Shown here: positions 1 through 7,698 of the stretch, one piece after another
Position numbering within the stretch: the stretch's first letter is position 1
How the letters are laid out: the number at the start of each line of letters is the position of its first letter
Notes under the pieces: model-generated
Database searches by the model: none
Told to the model about the DNA's origin: nothing
What the model saw: the letters and a program-made list of their open reading frames with translations, nothing else
Source: Verrucomicrobiaceae bacterium
GTDB taxonomy: Bacteria > Verrucomicrobiota > Verrucomicrobiia > Verrucomicrobiales > Verrucomicrobiaceae
Direction of reading: 5' to 3'
Assembly: GCA_947458455.1 (NCBI GenBank)
Contig: CANGYJ010000001.1
Location: 1 to 64,000 of the forward strand
Length of the DNA stretch: 64,000 bases
Made by a program: the position numbers and the translations under genes

Positions 1-108
1 GACATCGAACACTACAACATCCAACGCATCCACTCCGCCCTCCAATACAACACCCCACGCCAAACCTACCTCACCCTATGCAACCTACCCCATCAACAAG
101 CCGCCTGA
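1..108 (+). CDS. IS3-family transposase, C-terminal fragment (runs off window start)
   Basis: This is an open frame from the first base to a TGA at 106-108, 35 residues in view. The segment IEHYNIQRIHSALQYNTPR matches the end of the IS3/IS150 integrase core (rve), where the Y-N-x-x-R-[IP]-H-x-[AS]-L-x-Y-x-[TS]-P signature precedes the C-terminus. The enzyme would cut and join the ends of its own element. The start and the DDE residues lie outside the window, so intactness cannot be judged. It is followed at once by what looks like the element's right end. Confidence 0.75.
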   Translation, partial: DIEHYNIQRIHSALQYNTPRQTYLTLCNLPHQQAA

Positions 109-148
109 ACATCACTGGCACTTGTCCAACTTTGAGGGGAGCATTACA
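1..148 (+). mobile_element. Right end of an IS3-like insertion sequence
   Basis: After the transposase stop codon there are 40 bases ending in GGGAGCATTACA at 137-148. IS3-family elements end in CA (reverse complement TG), usually with a short non-coding tail after the transposase. I place the element boundary at 148, twelve bases before the stop codon of the next gene on the other strand. The left inverted repeat and the target duplication are outside the window, so the boundary is inferred. Confidence 0.5.
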
Positions 149-159
149 GGCAGGCTGAC

Positions 160-2163
160 TCACAGCTGCTCGAACTCGCTGAAGTGCTTTTTGGGCGGCG
201 GTGGGGTGGTTTCGGACTTGGTTTTCCAAGCTTCGGCTTCGGTGGGGTTGCGCTCGCAGCCGTCGCCGTATTCGTAGCAGGCGCTAAGGTTCTTCATGGC
301 TTCGGTGACGCCTTCTTCGGCGGCTTTTTGGATGAGGGTGAAGCCGGCCTGGCGTTCTTTGGTGGTCTGGCCGTGTTTGAGGAGGACGAGGCCGGCGAGG
401 TTTTTGGCGGGCGGATGCTGGGTGGCGGCACGGGCGGCGGTTTCATAGACCTGCTGCCAGAGAGAGGGATCCAGCTCGGCCTTTTTCCAAAGCAGATGCG
501 CGGCGAGGTAAGCCTCCAGCGGATGCTTCGAGCTGACCATCGTGGCGAGGGCGATGGCGGAGGCGCGTGGATGCTCGCCGCCGATGAAGAGAGACTCCGC
601 ATAGTAAAAGCGGGCTTCGCGGCTCTTGGTGGTCTCGTAGGCTTTGCGGTAGAGCACCTCGCCCTCGGCGGTGTTTCGTGGGAGGAGATAACCGCCGCGC
701 AGCAGATGGCCGTGGAGCAGCATGGCGGTGGGCACGCCTAGCTCGGAGAGTTTTTGCACCTCGACAAGGCAGGTGGGATCAGGCCATTCGCCATGGGCAA
801 AGAGGGCGCGGGAGAGGGCATCGCAGGTTTTGTCCGTGGCGAAGCGCCAGAAGGTTTCGTTCGGATGTTTGGCGGCGTTTTCGAGGATGGCGGTGAGCGT
901 GGCTTTTGCATTGCCGGCCTTCACCAGGGCGGCGAGATCGTCCTTGGCCTTGAGCTTGAGTTCTTCCTCGCTGAGCACGGGTTGGAGATCGCGAAGAGAG
1001 ACGGCGGGGGAGATGGCATCGCGGAATGGCTCGGTGGTGGTGAGTTCGATCTTGTCGGTGGCCCGCGTGACGAGCCAGGTCTTCGGCGCGACGCTTTCGA
1101 GGGTGACGAAGAGCGTGCCGGAGCCGGTGACGTGGCGGTGGTTGAGACCGCGGAGGTCAAAGAGGTAGCGCTGGGTGATCTCGAAGCGGCTTTCACCGGC
1201 TCGCGAGGCGGTGGGCGTGCCCTCGGCGCGGAGGGTGCGCTGCGGCCAGTGATCGCGGAAGGCCTCTTCGAGCTTCAAAACCTGCTCGGAGGCCGGATTT
1301 GGCATCTCGAAGTAATTCGCGGGCGCGGGACTCACGAAGCGAAGCACGCCGGAGGCATCGTTTTCATTCCACGAGTCCAAAAAGGCCTTCGCGGCGGCGA
1401 GGGCGTCTTCGCGATAGGTATCGGTGGGAGGCGCTGGCGCAGGCGCGGGGGCGGCTTTGACAATGGGCTTCGGAGCGGGGGCCTCGATGACTTTGGGCTT
1501 GGGCGCTTCGACGATGACCGCCGCAGGATCGGGAAAGACAAACGGGTAGCCGAAGTAGATCAGCGCCGGTGCCAGCAGGCCGACGATGACGGCGGCGACC
1601 CACCAGCCATCGCCGGATTCCGGTGGCGAGATGGGGGCTTCCTTCCAGGGATCAGATACCGGGCGCAGCACCTGCACATGGTTCACCGGTGGCGGAGGCG
1701 GTGAAGGAAAGGGTGGAGGCACGACCAATGGTGCCACCAGCGGAGATGGCTCCGGTTCCGGCGCTGGTTCTGGCGCCGGCGTGGACGGGCGCTGACGCAC
1801 GCGGGCACTGCCGAGCATGTAATCGCGACGGCGATTGCCACTGGAGGCGGGTGAGGGCTTTGGCTGTTCAGCGACAAGGGCGAAATCTAGCAAGTCACCG
1901 CCGAGCCGAAGCCGGAAGGGCGTCTCGACTTCCAGCTCGCTGGCGGTGACGCCGTTCACATTCAGCCGGTGGGCCGTGGAAAGGCTGCGAAGCTGGAAAC
2001 GTGAGTCTTCAAGACGGCGAATCTCCATGTGACGAGGCGCGATGTCATCGCCATCGAAGGCGAGATCACAGGCCTCGCTGCTGCCGAGCACGAGCACGGC
2101 CTGCGGCGGGCAGGGAAACGAGTGGGCGGCCTCCTCGGTGTGCAGCGTCAGGAAATCGGGCAT
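160..2163 (-). CDS. FHA domain / transmembrane / Sel1-repeat protein
   Basis: The protein has 667 residues. Residues 1-98 form a forkhead-associated (FHA) fold, with LGSSEACDLAF, the IAPRHMEI strand and the NVNG loop giving the usual G, R-x-H and N-G positions; FHA domains bind phosphothreonine peptides. Residues 125-185 are very rich in proline. One membrane helix lies at about 187-210. Residues 250-385 look like an NTF2-like fold (inference). The C-terminal third carries Sel1/TPR-type repeats, for example the segments around GHLLRGGYLLPRNTAEGE and NLSACYEYGDGCERNPTEAE. The FHA part would be cytoplasmic and the repeats outside. The gene lies 25 bases after the DUF4175-like gene on the same strand, so they are probably one operon. 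An IS3 element has landed just behind its stop. The role is not known; signalling or scaffolding of the neighbouring coiled-coil protein is an inference. Confidence 0.8.
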   Translation of the reverse strand: MPDFLTLHTEEAAHSFPCPPQAVLVLGSSEACDLAFDGDDIAPRHMEIRRLEDSRFQLRSLSTAHRLNVNGVTASELEVETPFRLRLGGDLLDFALVAEQPKPSPASSGNRRRDYMLGSARVRQRPSTPAPEPAPEPEPSPLVAPLVVPPPFPSPPPPPVNHVQVLRPVSDPWKEAPISPPESGDGWWVAAVIVGLLAPALIYFGYPFVFPDPAAVIVEAPKPKVIEAPAPKPIVKAAPAPAPAPPTDTYREDALAAAKAFLDSWNENDASGVLRFVSPAPANYFEMPNPASEQVLKLEEAFRDHWPQRTLRAEGTPTASRAGESRFEITQRYLFDLRGLNHRHVTGSGTLFVTLESVAPKTWLVTRATDKIELTTTEPFRDAISPAVSLRDLQPVLSEEELKLKAKDDLAALVKAGNAKATLTAILENAAKHPNETFWRFATDKTCDALSRALFAHGEWPDPTCLVEVQKLSELGVPTAMLLHGHLLRGGYLLPRNTAEGEVLYRKAYETTKSREARFYYAESLFIGGEHPRASAIALATMVSSKHPLEAYLAAHLLWKKAELDPSLWQQVYETAARAATQHPPAKNLAGLVLLKHGQTTKERQAGFTLIQKAAEEGVTEAMKNLSACYEYGDGCERNPTEAEAWKTKSETTPPPPKKHFSEFEQL

Positions 2164-2188
2164 TCGGCAACGAAACGCGAGAACGGGC

Positions 2189-5100
2189 TCACTTTCCAGC
2201 GCCGAGTTCCTTGTAGTAGCGCTTCACGAGGTCGCGGAACTCGGCGGGCACGGGATCGCGGTCCACGGGAGCCAGGTTTTTGCCACTGTCCTTCTTGGAG
2301 AGTTCCTCCGCCACGCGGTCACGTAGCTCGATGAGCGGGGCGGTGATACGCTGGTTCAAAAAGGACACCTGCGGGGCTTCGTTGCTGCGTTTGAGGTTCA
2401 CGCGCAGCTCGCGAGCGCGGTCGAGGATCTTCGCGGCGTCGTTTCGCAGCTCGGGATTGTTGAGAAGCTCTTCGACATTGCGGAGGCGGTCGCTCCAGCG
2501 CTCGTAGCCATCGCCGGTGAAGACGTTTGGATCGGGCTGCTCTTTGGAGTCGTCGAAGAAGAGGGAATCCGGCAGGGCACCGCCGGTGATTTGAGGGCGG
2601 CTGCGGTCGTTGTCGGAGTCGCGGTCGGTGGTGGGGCCGTTGGGGGTGTTGTTTGGAGTGGAGCGCGGACGCCCTCGTCCGCTTTGGCTGGGATCGGACG
2701 GATCGGACCGATCTGACGGATCGGTTGTGTTGGTGGCGGTTTGGGTCTGCCCCTCACCCCGGCCCTCTCCCCGTTGAGTGCCGGGCTGTTTTCCATCTCC
2801 TTCGCGGGGAGAGGGAGAGTCTTTGGCTTCGCCTTGGGGCTGACCTTGGCCCTCGGTGGGTTTGGGGGTGTTTTCGGCGGTTTGAGGCTGCCCCTCACCA
2901 CGGCCCTCTCCCCGTTGCTGACTGGGCTGCTGTCCTTCTCCAGGGCGGGGAGAGGGAGAGTCTTTGGCTTCGACCTGGGGCTGGCCTTGGCCATCTCCGG
3001 GTTCTTGGCCGTTTTGGGCCATTTGAGGTTTCGGGCCTTCGCCTTTGGGCAGGCCTTGTTCGCTGGGTTTTTGGCCTTCGCCGGGTTTGGGGGAGGCTTT
3101 GGCTTCGCCGGGCTTTTCGGATGGTTTGGGGGATTCTTGACCCTCTTGACCGGATTGACTGGCTGCCTGCTCCTCCGCTTCCTTGATGAGCTTATCGAGT
3201 TCGTTCTTCGCCACGCGGAGGGCTTCGCTTTCGCTGCCGAGGATGCTTTCGGCGGCTTTTTCGACGCCTTTTTGGAGTTCGTCGATGGCGTTGGCGGCTT
3301 TGCGTTCGGCGTCCTTGGCTTCGGCGGCGCTGCCGTAGCGGAGTTGATCGCGGGCTTCTTGGAGATTTTCTTCGAGGCCGCTGGTCTGGGCTTTGCGGAC
3401 GGCGTCGTAGAGGTTCTTGTGGAGGAGTGGCTCGCTCTGCTCGGCCTGCTCGCTGAGCTGGCGCATGTTGTTGAGGAGCTTTTCGACGTTTTCCTGCTGC
3501 TCGGTCATCTGGCGGGCCTGGCTTTGATTTTGAAGGCTTTGAGCGAGATCGCTTTCGGCGGGCTTTTGGTTTTCGAGGTTCTCGCTGATCTTCTTTTGAG
3601 CCTCGGCGGCTTGCTGCGCCTGCTGGCGGAGCTGCTTCATCTCCTCGGCGAATTTCTTGCTGGTCTTCTGGCGGAAGTCTTCCTGCATCTTTTCCAGCTC
3701 GCGTTGGGCGCGGGTGGCAGAGTTCGTGGCATCGGTGAGCTGCTCGTTCTTGAGTTGATCGACGGCATCGCTGACCTGCTCGCGGGTCTTTTCGAGCTGC
3801 TCCTTGGCTTCGGCCATCTGCTGGGCGTTCTCGGGTTTCTCCATGCGGTCGTTGAGATCATCGAGATCACGCAGGAACTGCTCCTGCTCGGCCTGGAGGC
3901 GTTTAAGCTGATTTTCGAGTTCCTGCTTCTCGGATTCGCTCTTGGCCTGGGCGAGCTGGTTTTGTAGTTCCTTCATCTTCTCCGCCAGCGCCTCCTGTCG
4001 GCGGGCGAGCTCTTTGAGGCGGTTCAAGACTTGCAGGTTTTCCTGCTGCTCGGCGGTCTGCTCTTCGGTGGCAGCTTTTTCCTCCTCGTAACGCTGCTCC
4101 TTCTGCTTCAGCTCAAGGTCCATGATCTGGTTCTTGTTCGCTTCCTGCGGCGCTCCGGCCATGGGCGGGCTGTTTTGACGCATGACCTGATGCTCGCGAC
4201 TCTGCGCCCGGTGCAGCCATTCGAGGGCGCTCTGCTCAAAGGTGAGCGCTTGATTCAAAGGCGAGCGCTTCTTTTCTTCCGCCGCTTGATTCAGCGGGTC
4301 GAGCGCGTCCTTCATGCTCTTCCAAGCCTCGGTGAGATACTTCTTCACCTCGGCGTCCTCGACTTCTTCCATGGCCTCCTTCGTCTGCTCCATGGCGATG
4401 CCCTGGCTCTGATGCACGACACCGGCATCAGGCGCGAGGCTTTCCATGGGGCGACCGCCGTTGGCATCGCGGATGAGCTTCCAAGTGGCGTTCACGACCT
4501 GCTTTTGCAGTTCGATGAGCTTCTGGGCTTTGGGTTTGGGCTGGCCTGGTTCGGGAGGTGGAGCCTCGGCCTCGCGGAAGATGTCCTCAAAGTGGCGCAC
4601 CTCGGCGAAGAACATGTCGCTCATGTTGCGGCGCACCTCGCCCTTGGGTCCGCTGTCCTCCGCCCAGACGTAGTAGCTGACGAGTTGGCGTGGTTGGGCA
4701 CCTTCTTTTTCGAGCAGCAACTCGGCACGAACATCCTGCTTCTTCCGCGGTTCCGTGGGTACATGGGTGAAAGCGACCTCCTTCTTGTTGCCGTTGAGGC
4801 TGAAGACCGCGCCGGATTTCACGACGCTGAGATCATCGGAGATTTTAGCTTCGACGGGAAGCTCTTGCAGGCTCGACACCTGGATGTCGCGCTTCGGAAA
4901 CACGACTTCGATCTTCGCGAGCTGATTGCTCTGCACGGTGACAGTGAACCAAGGCGGATTTTTGTTCCCGCGATCGGCCTCATCGACGAGGTGCAGGCGA
5001 TACTTTTGCGAGGTGGTGGCGGTGAGGACGGCCTCAAGCAGCGTGGGATCCTTGGCGGAAGGCGTGAGCGGGATGACGGACTGGTCCTCGCCGAAGAGCT

Positions 5101-6142
5101 CGGCGGCGGTGAGGTGCGGCTCGAACGGGGAGGTGCGGGCAGGAGTGCCCGCATCACTGCCGGAGAGGAGCGGTTTGTTCACTTGGATCTTCCAGGCGAT
5201 CTTCGAGCCTTCGAGGGCGGTGACCTTCTGGGTGTTCTTGGTCTCCTTCGCGGGCAGCTTGGTGTAGTCCGGCGGAGTGACGATGACATCGCTGCGAACG
5301 AGGGCGGGAAAGTCGAAGACGGTCAGCGTGTGCGGCACGGACTTTTCTCCGGCGAACTCGACGAGGTAGCGTGTGTCGCGGTCCGCCTCCGCGATCATGC
5401 CGCCGAAGACCTGGCCATCGACGGTGAGACGCATGGGCTGGCGTTCACGCTCCGTGCCATCGAGATCGGCGGTGACGAAAGTGGCATCGGCTGGGACGGG
5501 GCCTGCGAAACGGGCTTCGATGATGACGCGGGAGTTTCGTTCGACTTCGGCATCGCCGGGGGTGAGGGTGACGGTGAAGCTCGTTGAGGTCGGGGAGGGA
5601 ACCGCAGATTGCTGATTGGTGATTTTTGATTTTTGAAGGGATGAATGGATGCGCAGGGCGATGTCGGTGGCGAGGAAGGCGAGCACGGCGATCCAGGCTG
5701 CGGCGAGGGCGCGGCGGTAAGGTTTGTCGGCGACGGTGACGGGCCAGTTTTGCGTGGCGGAGCGCGCGAGGGCGTGATCGATGAGGCGCTCGTGGAGGTA
5801 ACCGGCGGGTTCTTCGGCCTGCGGCTCGTGCTCGAGGGCGGTGAGGAGCAGCGAATCGAGTGAGGGATGCTTTTGCTCGATGAGCCGGGCGATCTCGCGA
5901 TCACTCCAGATATTCCGGCGGCCTTTGAGGTAAGCGATGAGTGCCAGGAGGATGAGGCCGAGCATGGACCAGCGGTCGAGCTGCTTCGGTAGTTTAAAAC
6001 CCTGCCAGGTGGCGAGTAGGAAGCTGCCGCGAACGACGAGGCCGAGGAGAAAAACCACGGCCATGTGCCGGAGAAGCCGCGCCTTACGAAAGGCCTCACG
6101 GACTTCAGCGATGCGGGCGTCGAGGATGGTGCGTGCGATCAT
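2189..6142 (-). CDS. Giant DUF4175-like membrane-anchored coiled-coil protein
   Basis: The protein has 1317 residues. Three hydrophobic helices lie near the N-terminus (about 27-45, 58-75 and 147-165), followed by Ig-like beta regions to about residue 520. Then comes a long Gln/Glu/Lys-rich coiled coil (about 550-1010), a Gly/Pro/Gln/Glu low-complexity linker (about 1020-1180) and a conserved-looking C-terminal helical domain. The architecture matches DUF4175 proteins, which often occur near MoxR-DUF58-BatA genes; such a set lies at 50-54 kb here. The low-complexity linker is largely made of palindromic repeats inserted in frame, and another such insert lies at residues 328-338. The long coiled coil suggests an elongated periplasmic structure. 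Function unknown; family assignment is by architecture. Confidence 0.75.
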   Translation of the reverse strand: MIARTILDARIAEVREAFRKARLLRHMAVVFLLGLVVRGSFLLATWQGFKLPKQLDRWSMLGLILLALIAYLKGRRNIWSDREIARLIEQKHPSLDSLLLTALEHEPQAEEPAGYLHERLIDHALARSATQNWPVTVADKPYRRALAAAWIAVLAFLATDIALRIHSSLQKSKITNQQSAVPSPTSTSFTVTLTPGDAEVERNSRVIIEARFAGPVPADATFVTADLDGTERERQPMRLTVDGQVFGGMIAEADRDTRYLVEFAGEKSVPHTLTVFDFPALVRSDVIVTPPDYTKLPAKETKNTQKVTALEGSKIAWKIQVNKPLLSGSDAGTPARTSPFEPHLTAAELFGEDQSVIPLTPSAKDPTLLEAVLTATTSQKYRLHLVDEADRGNKNPPWFTVTVQSNQLAKIEVVFPKRDIQVSSLQELPVEAKISDDLSVVKSGAVFSLNGNKKEVAFTHVPTEPRKKQDVRAELLLEKEGAQPRQLVSYYVWAEDSGPKGEVRRNMSDMFFAEVRHFEDIFREAEAPPPEPGQPKPKAQKLIELQKQVVNATWKLIRDANGGRPMESLAPDAGVVHQSQGIAMEQTKEAMEEVEDAEVKKYLTEAWKSMKDALDPLNQAAEEKKRSPLNQALTFEQSALEWLHRAQSREHQVMRQNSPPMAGAPQEANKNQIMDLELKQKEQRYEEEKAATEEQTAEQQENLQVLNRLKELARRQEALAEKMKELQNQLAQAKSESEKQELENQLKRLQAEQEQFLRDLDDLNDRMEKPENAQQMAEAKEQLEKTREQVSDAVDQLKNEQLTDATNSATRAQRELEKMQEDFRQKTSKKFAEEMKQLRQQAQQAAEAQKKISENLENQKPAESDLAQSLQNQSQARQMTEQQENVEKLLNNMRQLSEQAEQSEPLLHKNLYDAVRKAQTSGLEENLQEARDQLRYGSAAEAKDAERKAANAIDELQKGVEKAAESILGSESEALRVAKNELDKLIKEAEEQAASQSGQEGQESPKPSEKPGEAKASPKPGEGQKPSEQGLPKGEGPKPQMAQNGQEPGDGQGQPQVEAKDSPSPRPGEGQQPSQQRGEGRGEGQPQTAENTPKPTEGQGQPQGEAKDSPSPREGDGKQPGTQRGEGRGEGQTQTATNTTDPSDRSDPSDPSQSGRGRPRSTPNNTPNGPTTDRDSDNDRSRPQITGGALPDSLFFDDSKEQPDPNVFTGDGYERWSDRLRNVEELLNNPELRNDAAKILDRARELRVNLKRSNEAPQVSFLNQRITAPLIELRDRVAEELSKKDSGKNLAPVDRDPVPAEFRDLVKRYYKELGAGK
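2661..2686. repeat. REP-like palindrome GCGGAC-N6-GTCCGC inside a CDS
   Basis: Six-base arms GCGGAC (2665-2670) and GTCCGC (2677-2682) flank a six-base loop. The element lies in frame in the DUF4175-like gene (residues about 1152-1161). A second copy, with the same GGAGC lead-in and a different loop, is in the BatA gene at 53116-53140. Confidence 0.6.
2701..2713. repeat. GATCGG palindrome with tandem GATCGGA copies
   Basis: GATCGGACCGATC is a perfect 13-base palindrome. Together with partial copies on both sides (about 2690-2725) it encodes the Asp-Pro-Ser-rich part of the DUF4175-like linker. It looks like a short repetitive element tolerated in a disordered region. Confidence 0.5.
2749..2825. 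repeat. REP-like palindromic element, copy A, in frame inside the DUF4175-like CDS
   Basis: Ten-base arms CCCTCTCCCC (2763-2772) and GGGGAGAGGG (2806-2815) flank a 33-base spacer, preceded by GCCCCTCACC and followed by AGAGTCTTTGG. The element is about 77 bases long and is read through by the gene as residues about 1105-1131. Copy B lies 141 bases further along with the same borders. Confidence 0.75.
2889..2966. repeat. REP-like palindromic element, copy B, in frame inside the DUF4175-like CDS
   Basis: The same arms as copy A occur at 2904-2913 and 2947-2956, again bounded by GCCCCTCACC and AGAGTCTTTGG. Copies A and B differ mainly in the loop, which is typical for spreading palindromic repeats. 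It encodes residues about 1059-1085 of the DUF4175-like protein. Confidence 0.75.
5129..5159 (-). repeat. 31-bp palindrome-bearing insert, copy 1
   Basis: The core is TGCGGGCA-N4-TGCCCGCA (5134-5153). On the coding strand it encodes SDAGTPARTS (residues about 328-338 of the DUF4175-like protein). An identical 31-base stretch in the same reading frame lies in the BatA gene at 53759-53789. Confidence 0.75.
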
Positions 6143-6153
6143 GGGAAGCTCGT

Positions 6154-6172
6154 GGGTGCCGCTGTGGCACCC
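6154..6172. repeat. Small inverted repeat GGGTGCC-N5-GGCACCC
   Basis: This seven-base perfect stem lies 12 bases upstream of the DUF4175-like start codon, in the 94-base gap behind the SRPBCC gene. There is no T-run, so it is more likely part of a repeat element, or an mRNA hairpin, than a terminator. The rest of the gap shows nothing recognisable. Confidence 0.4.
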
Positions 6173-6236
6173 TGTAAACGCAAGATGCAGGCCGATTGTA
6201 ATCGGAGAATGGCGATTTGATCGCGTGAAATCTCGT

Positions 6237-6692
6237 TCAGCGGCTCGCCCACTGCCGTGTGCGGTGGTGGCGGTAGGCGAAGAGGAGCATCAGGTAGAGT
6301 CGCACGGCGGTCTCGGAGATCAGTTTCCCCCACCATGAGCGACCGAAGGCGTAGGTGATGGTGTCGTGCATGAGGCAGCCGCCTTCGGAGAGCGGCTCGA
6401 AGCGGTGTTCGTGAACGAATTGAGCAAAGGGGCCTTCGAGCATCTCGTCTACAAGCACGCGGGGAGGTTGCACGGTGTGCCAGCGGCATTTCCAGCGCAT
6501 GGGAATGACGCCCCAATCGCGGCAATGAAGTTCGAGCAAGCGGCCTTCCTGCGCCGGACCGTCGGTTTGCAGGCTCACGAGCTTCAGCGTGGGCGGCATG
6601 ACGTGGACGATGTTTCGCGGATCGCTGTGAAAGGCGAACATGACTTCCGCGCTGGCGGCGAGCGGTGTGCTGACGTGGAAGGTGGAGGGCAT
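6237..6692 (-). CDS. SRPBCC (START-like) family protein
   Basis: The protein has 151 residues, the normal size for a single SRPBCC fold. It starts with the typical strand FHVSTPLAASAEVMFAFHSDPRN. Further features are the paired WGVIPMRWKCRW strands, the GPFAQFVHEHRFEPL strand and a long C-terminal helix, as in the cell-division-inhibitor/cyclase-like COG4276 branch. Such domains bind hydrophobic ligands; the ligand here is unknown. Its ATG begins two bases after the stop codon of rarD, so the two are translationally coupled. Confidence 0.75.
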   Translation of the reverse strand: MPSTFHVSTPLAASAEVMFAFHSDPRNIVHVMPPTLKLVSLQTDGPAQEGRLLELHCRDWGVIPMRWKCRWHTVQPPRVLVDEMLEGPFAQFVHEHRFEPLSEGGCLMHDTITYAFGRSWWGKLISETAVRLYLMLLFAYRHHRTRQWASR

Positions 6693-6694
6693 GA

Positions 6695-7594
6695 TCAGGG
6701 GCTGGCCTGATTACGCCGGGCGTGGAGAAACAGATTGCCACAGAACAAGGCCACGCCGGTCCAGATGAGTCCGAAAGACATGAGCGAGGCGGCATTGACC
6801 GGCTCGCTATACATGAAAGCACCAACGAGGAACTGGCCGGTGGGCGCGAGGAATTGCAGCAGGCCGAGAAGAGCAAAGGGGAGTTCGCGAGCACCACGAG
6901 CAAAGCCGAGTAAGGGAATGGTGGTGATGATGCCGAGGCCGAAAATGAGCAGCAGATCCCGCGTTGAGGCCGTGCCCCAGATCGCCACGCCGCTTTGCTG
7001 ACTCCAAAGGAGATAGACGATGGCGATGGGGATGCCGACGATGGTTTCCATGGCGAGGCCCGGCAGCGATCCGAGCGGCGAGCGGCGTCTCGCGAGGCCG
7101 TAAAGCGCAAAACTGCCCGCCAGCAGCAATCCGATCCACGGAAAGCGGCCCACGAGCACGAGCTGCGTGATCACACCGCAAGCGGCGAAGGTGATGCTGA
7201 CCTTTTGCAGGCGGGAAAGGCTCTCGCCGAGCCAAAAGCTGCCGATGAGCACATTGAGCAGCGGATTGATGAAGTAGCCGAGGCTGCAATCGAGGATGCG
7301 CCCGTGCTGCGCTGCCCAAACGAAGACACCCCAGTTGATCGCGAGAAGGAAAGCGGACCACGCGTGGGTCTTGATCAGCGTGAGGCTGCGGAGTGATTGG
7401 AGGAAGCCAGGCCACTCGCCGCGCAGCATGAGTAACGGCAGCACCGTGGCCATCGTCCACACTACCCGCTGTGCCAGCGCCACATCACTGCCGAGATGAC
7501 CGATCTGCTTCCAATACACCGGCAGCACACCCCACAGGCCAAACGCCATCACCGCGCCGAGCACGGCGCTGGTGGAGGGGCGGGGAGGGGACAT
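6695..7594 (-). CDS. rarD: RarD-type EamA/DMT family transporter
   Basis: The protein has 299 residues with about ten membrane helices in two EamA repeats. The opening GAVMAFGLWGVLPVYWKQ followed by E/R-rich helix ends and the FINPLLNVLIGSFWLGE segment is characteristic of RarD (TIGR00688), a subgroup of drug/metabolite transporters with no firm substrate. It is the first gene of a two-gene unit with the SRPBCC protein. A REP-like element occupies the gap upstream. Confidence 0.85.
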   Translation of the reverse strand: MSPPRPSTSAVLGAVMAFGLWGVLPVYWKQIGHLGSDVALAQRVVWTMATVLPLLMLRGEWPGFLQSLRSLTLIKTHAWSAFLLAINWGVFVWAAQHGRILDCSLGYFINPLLNVLIGSFWLGESLSRLQKVSITFAACGVITQLVLVGRFPWIGLLLAGSFALYGLARRRSPLGSLPGLAMETIVGIPIAIVYLLWSQQSGVAIWGTASTRDLLLIFGLGIITTIPLLGFARGARELPFALLGLLQFLAPTGQFLVGAFMYSEPVNAASLMSFGLIWTGVALFCGNLFLHARRNQASP

Positions 7595-7614
7595 CGCTGG
7601 TTTGGCGGGATCGT

Positions 7615-7685
7615 GTAGCGGCGGGCGTTTGCACGCCGAAGGCTTTTGAGACGTTCGGATTCGGAAAACTGACGCTTTCCGCTAC
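7615..7685. repeat. REP-like palindromic element between cstA and rarD
   Basis: Outer arms GTAGCGG (7615-7621) and CCGCTAC (7679-7685) enclose two smaller hairpins, GGCGT-N4-ACGCC and CGGAAA-N8-TTTCCG. The compound structure fills most of the 104-base gap between the cstA stop and the rarD start. It could fold in the mRNA of either gene. Confidence 0.6.
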
Positions 7686-7698
7686 GAGAAGGCTTTGA

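Noticed and set aside
2741-5587. Long plus-strand open frames opposite the DUF4175-like gene (2741-3967 and 4031-5587).
   Set aside because: They are antisense shadows of a Glu/Gln/Lys-rich, GC-rich gene; their products are Leu/Gly/Phe-rich runs without domains, and the minus strand carries the coherent domain architecture.
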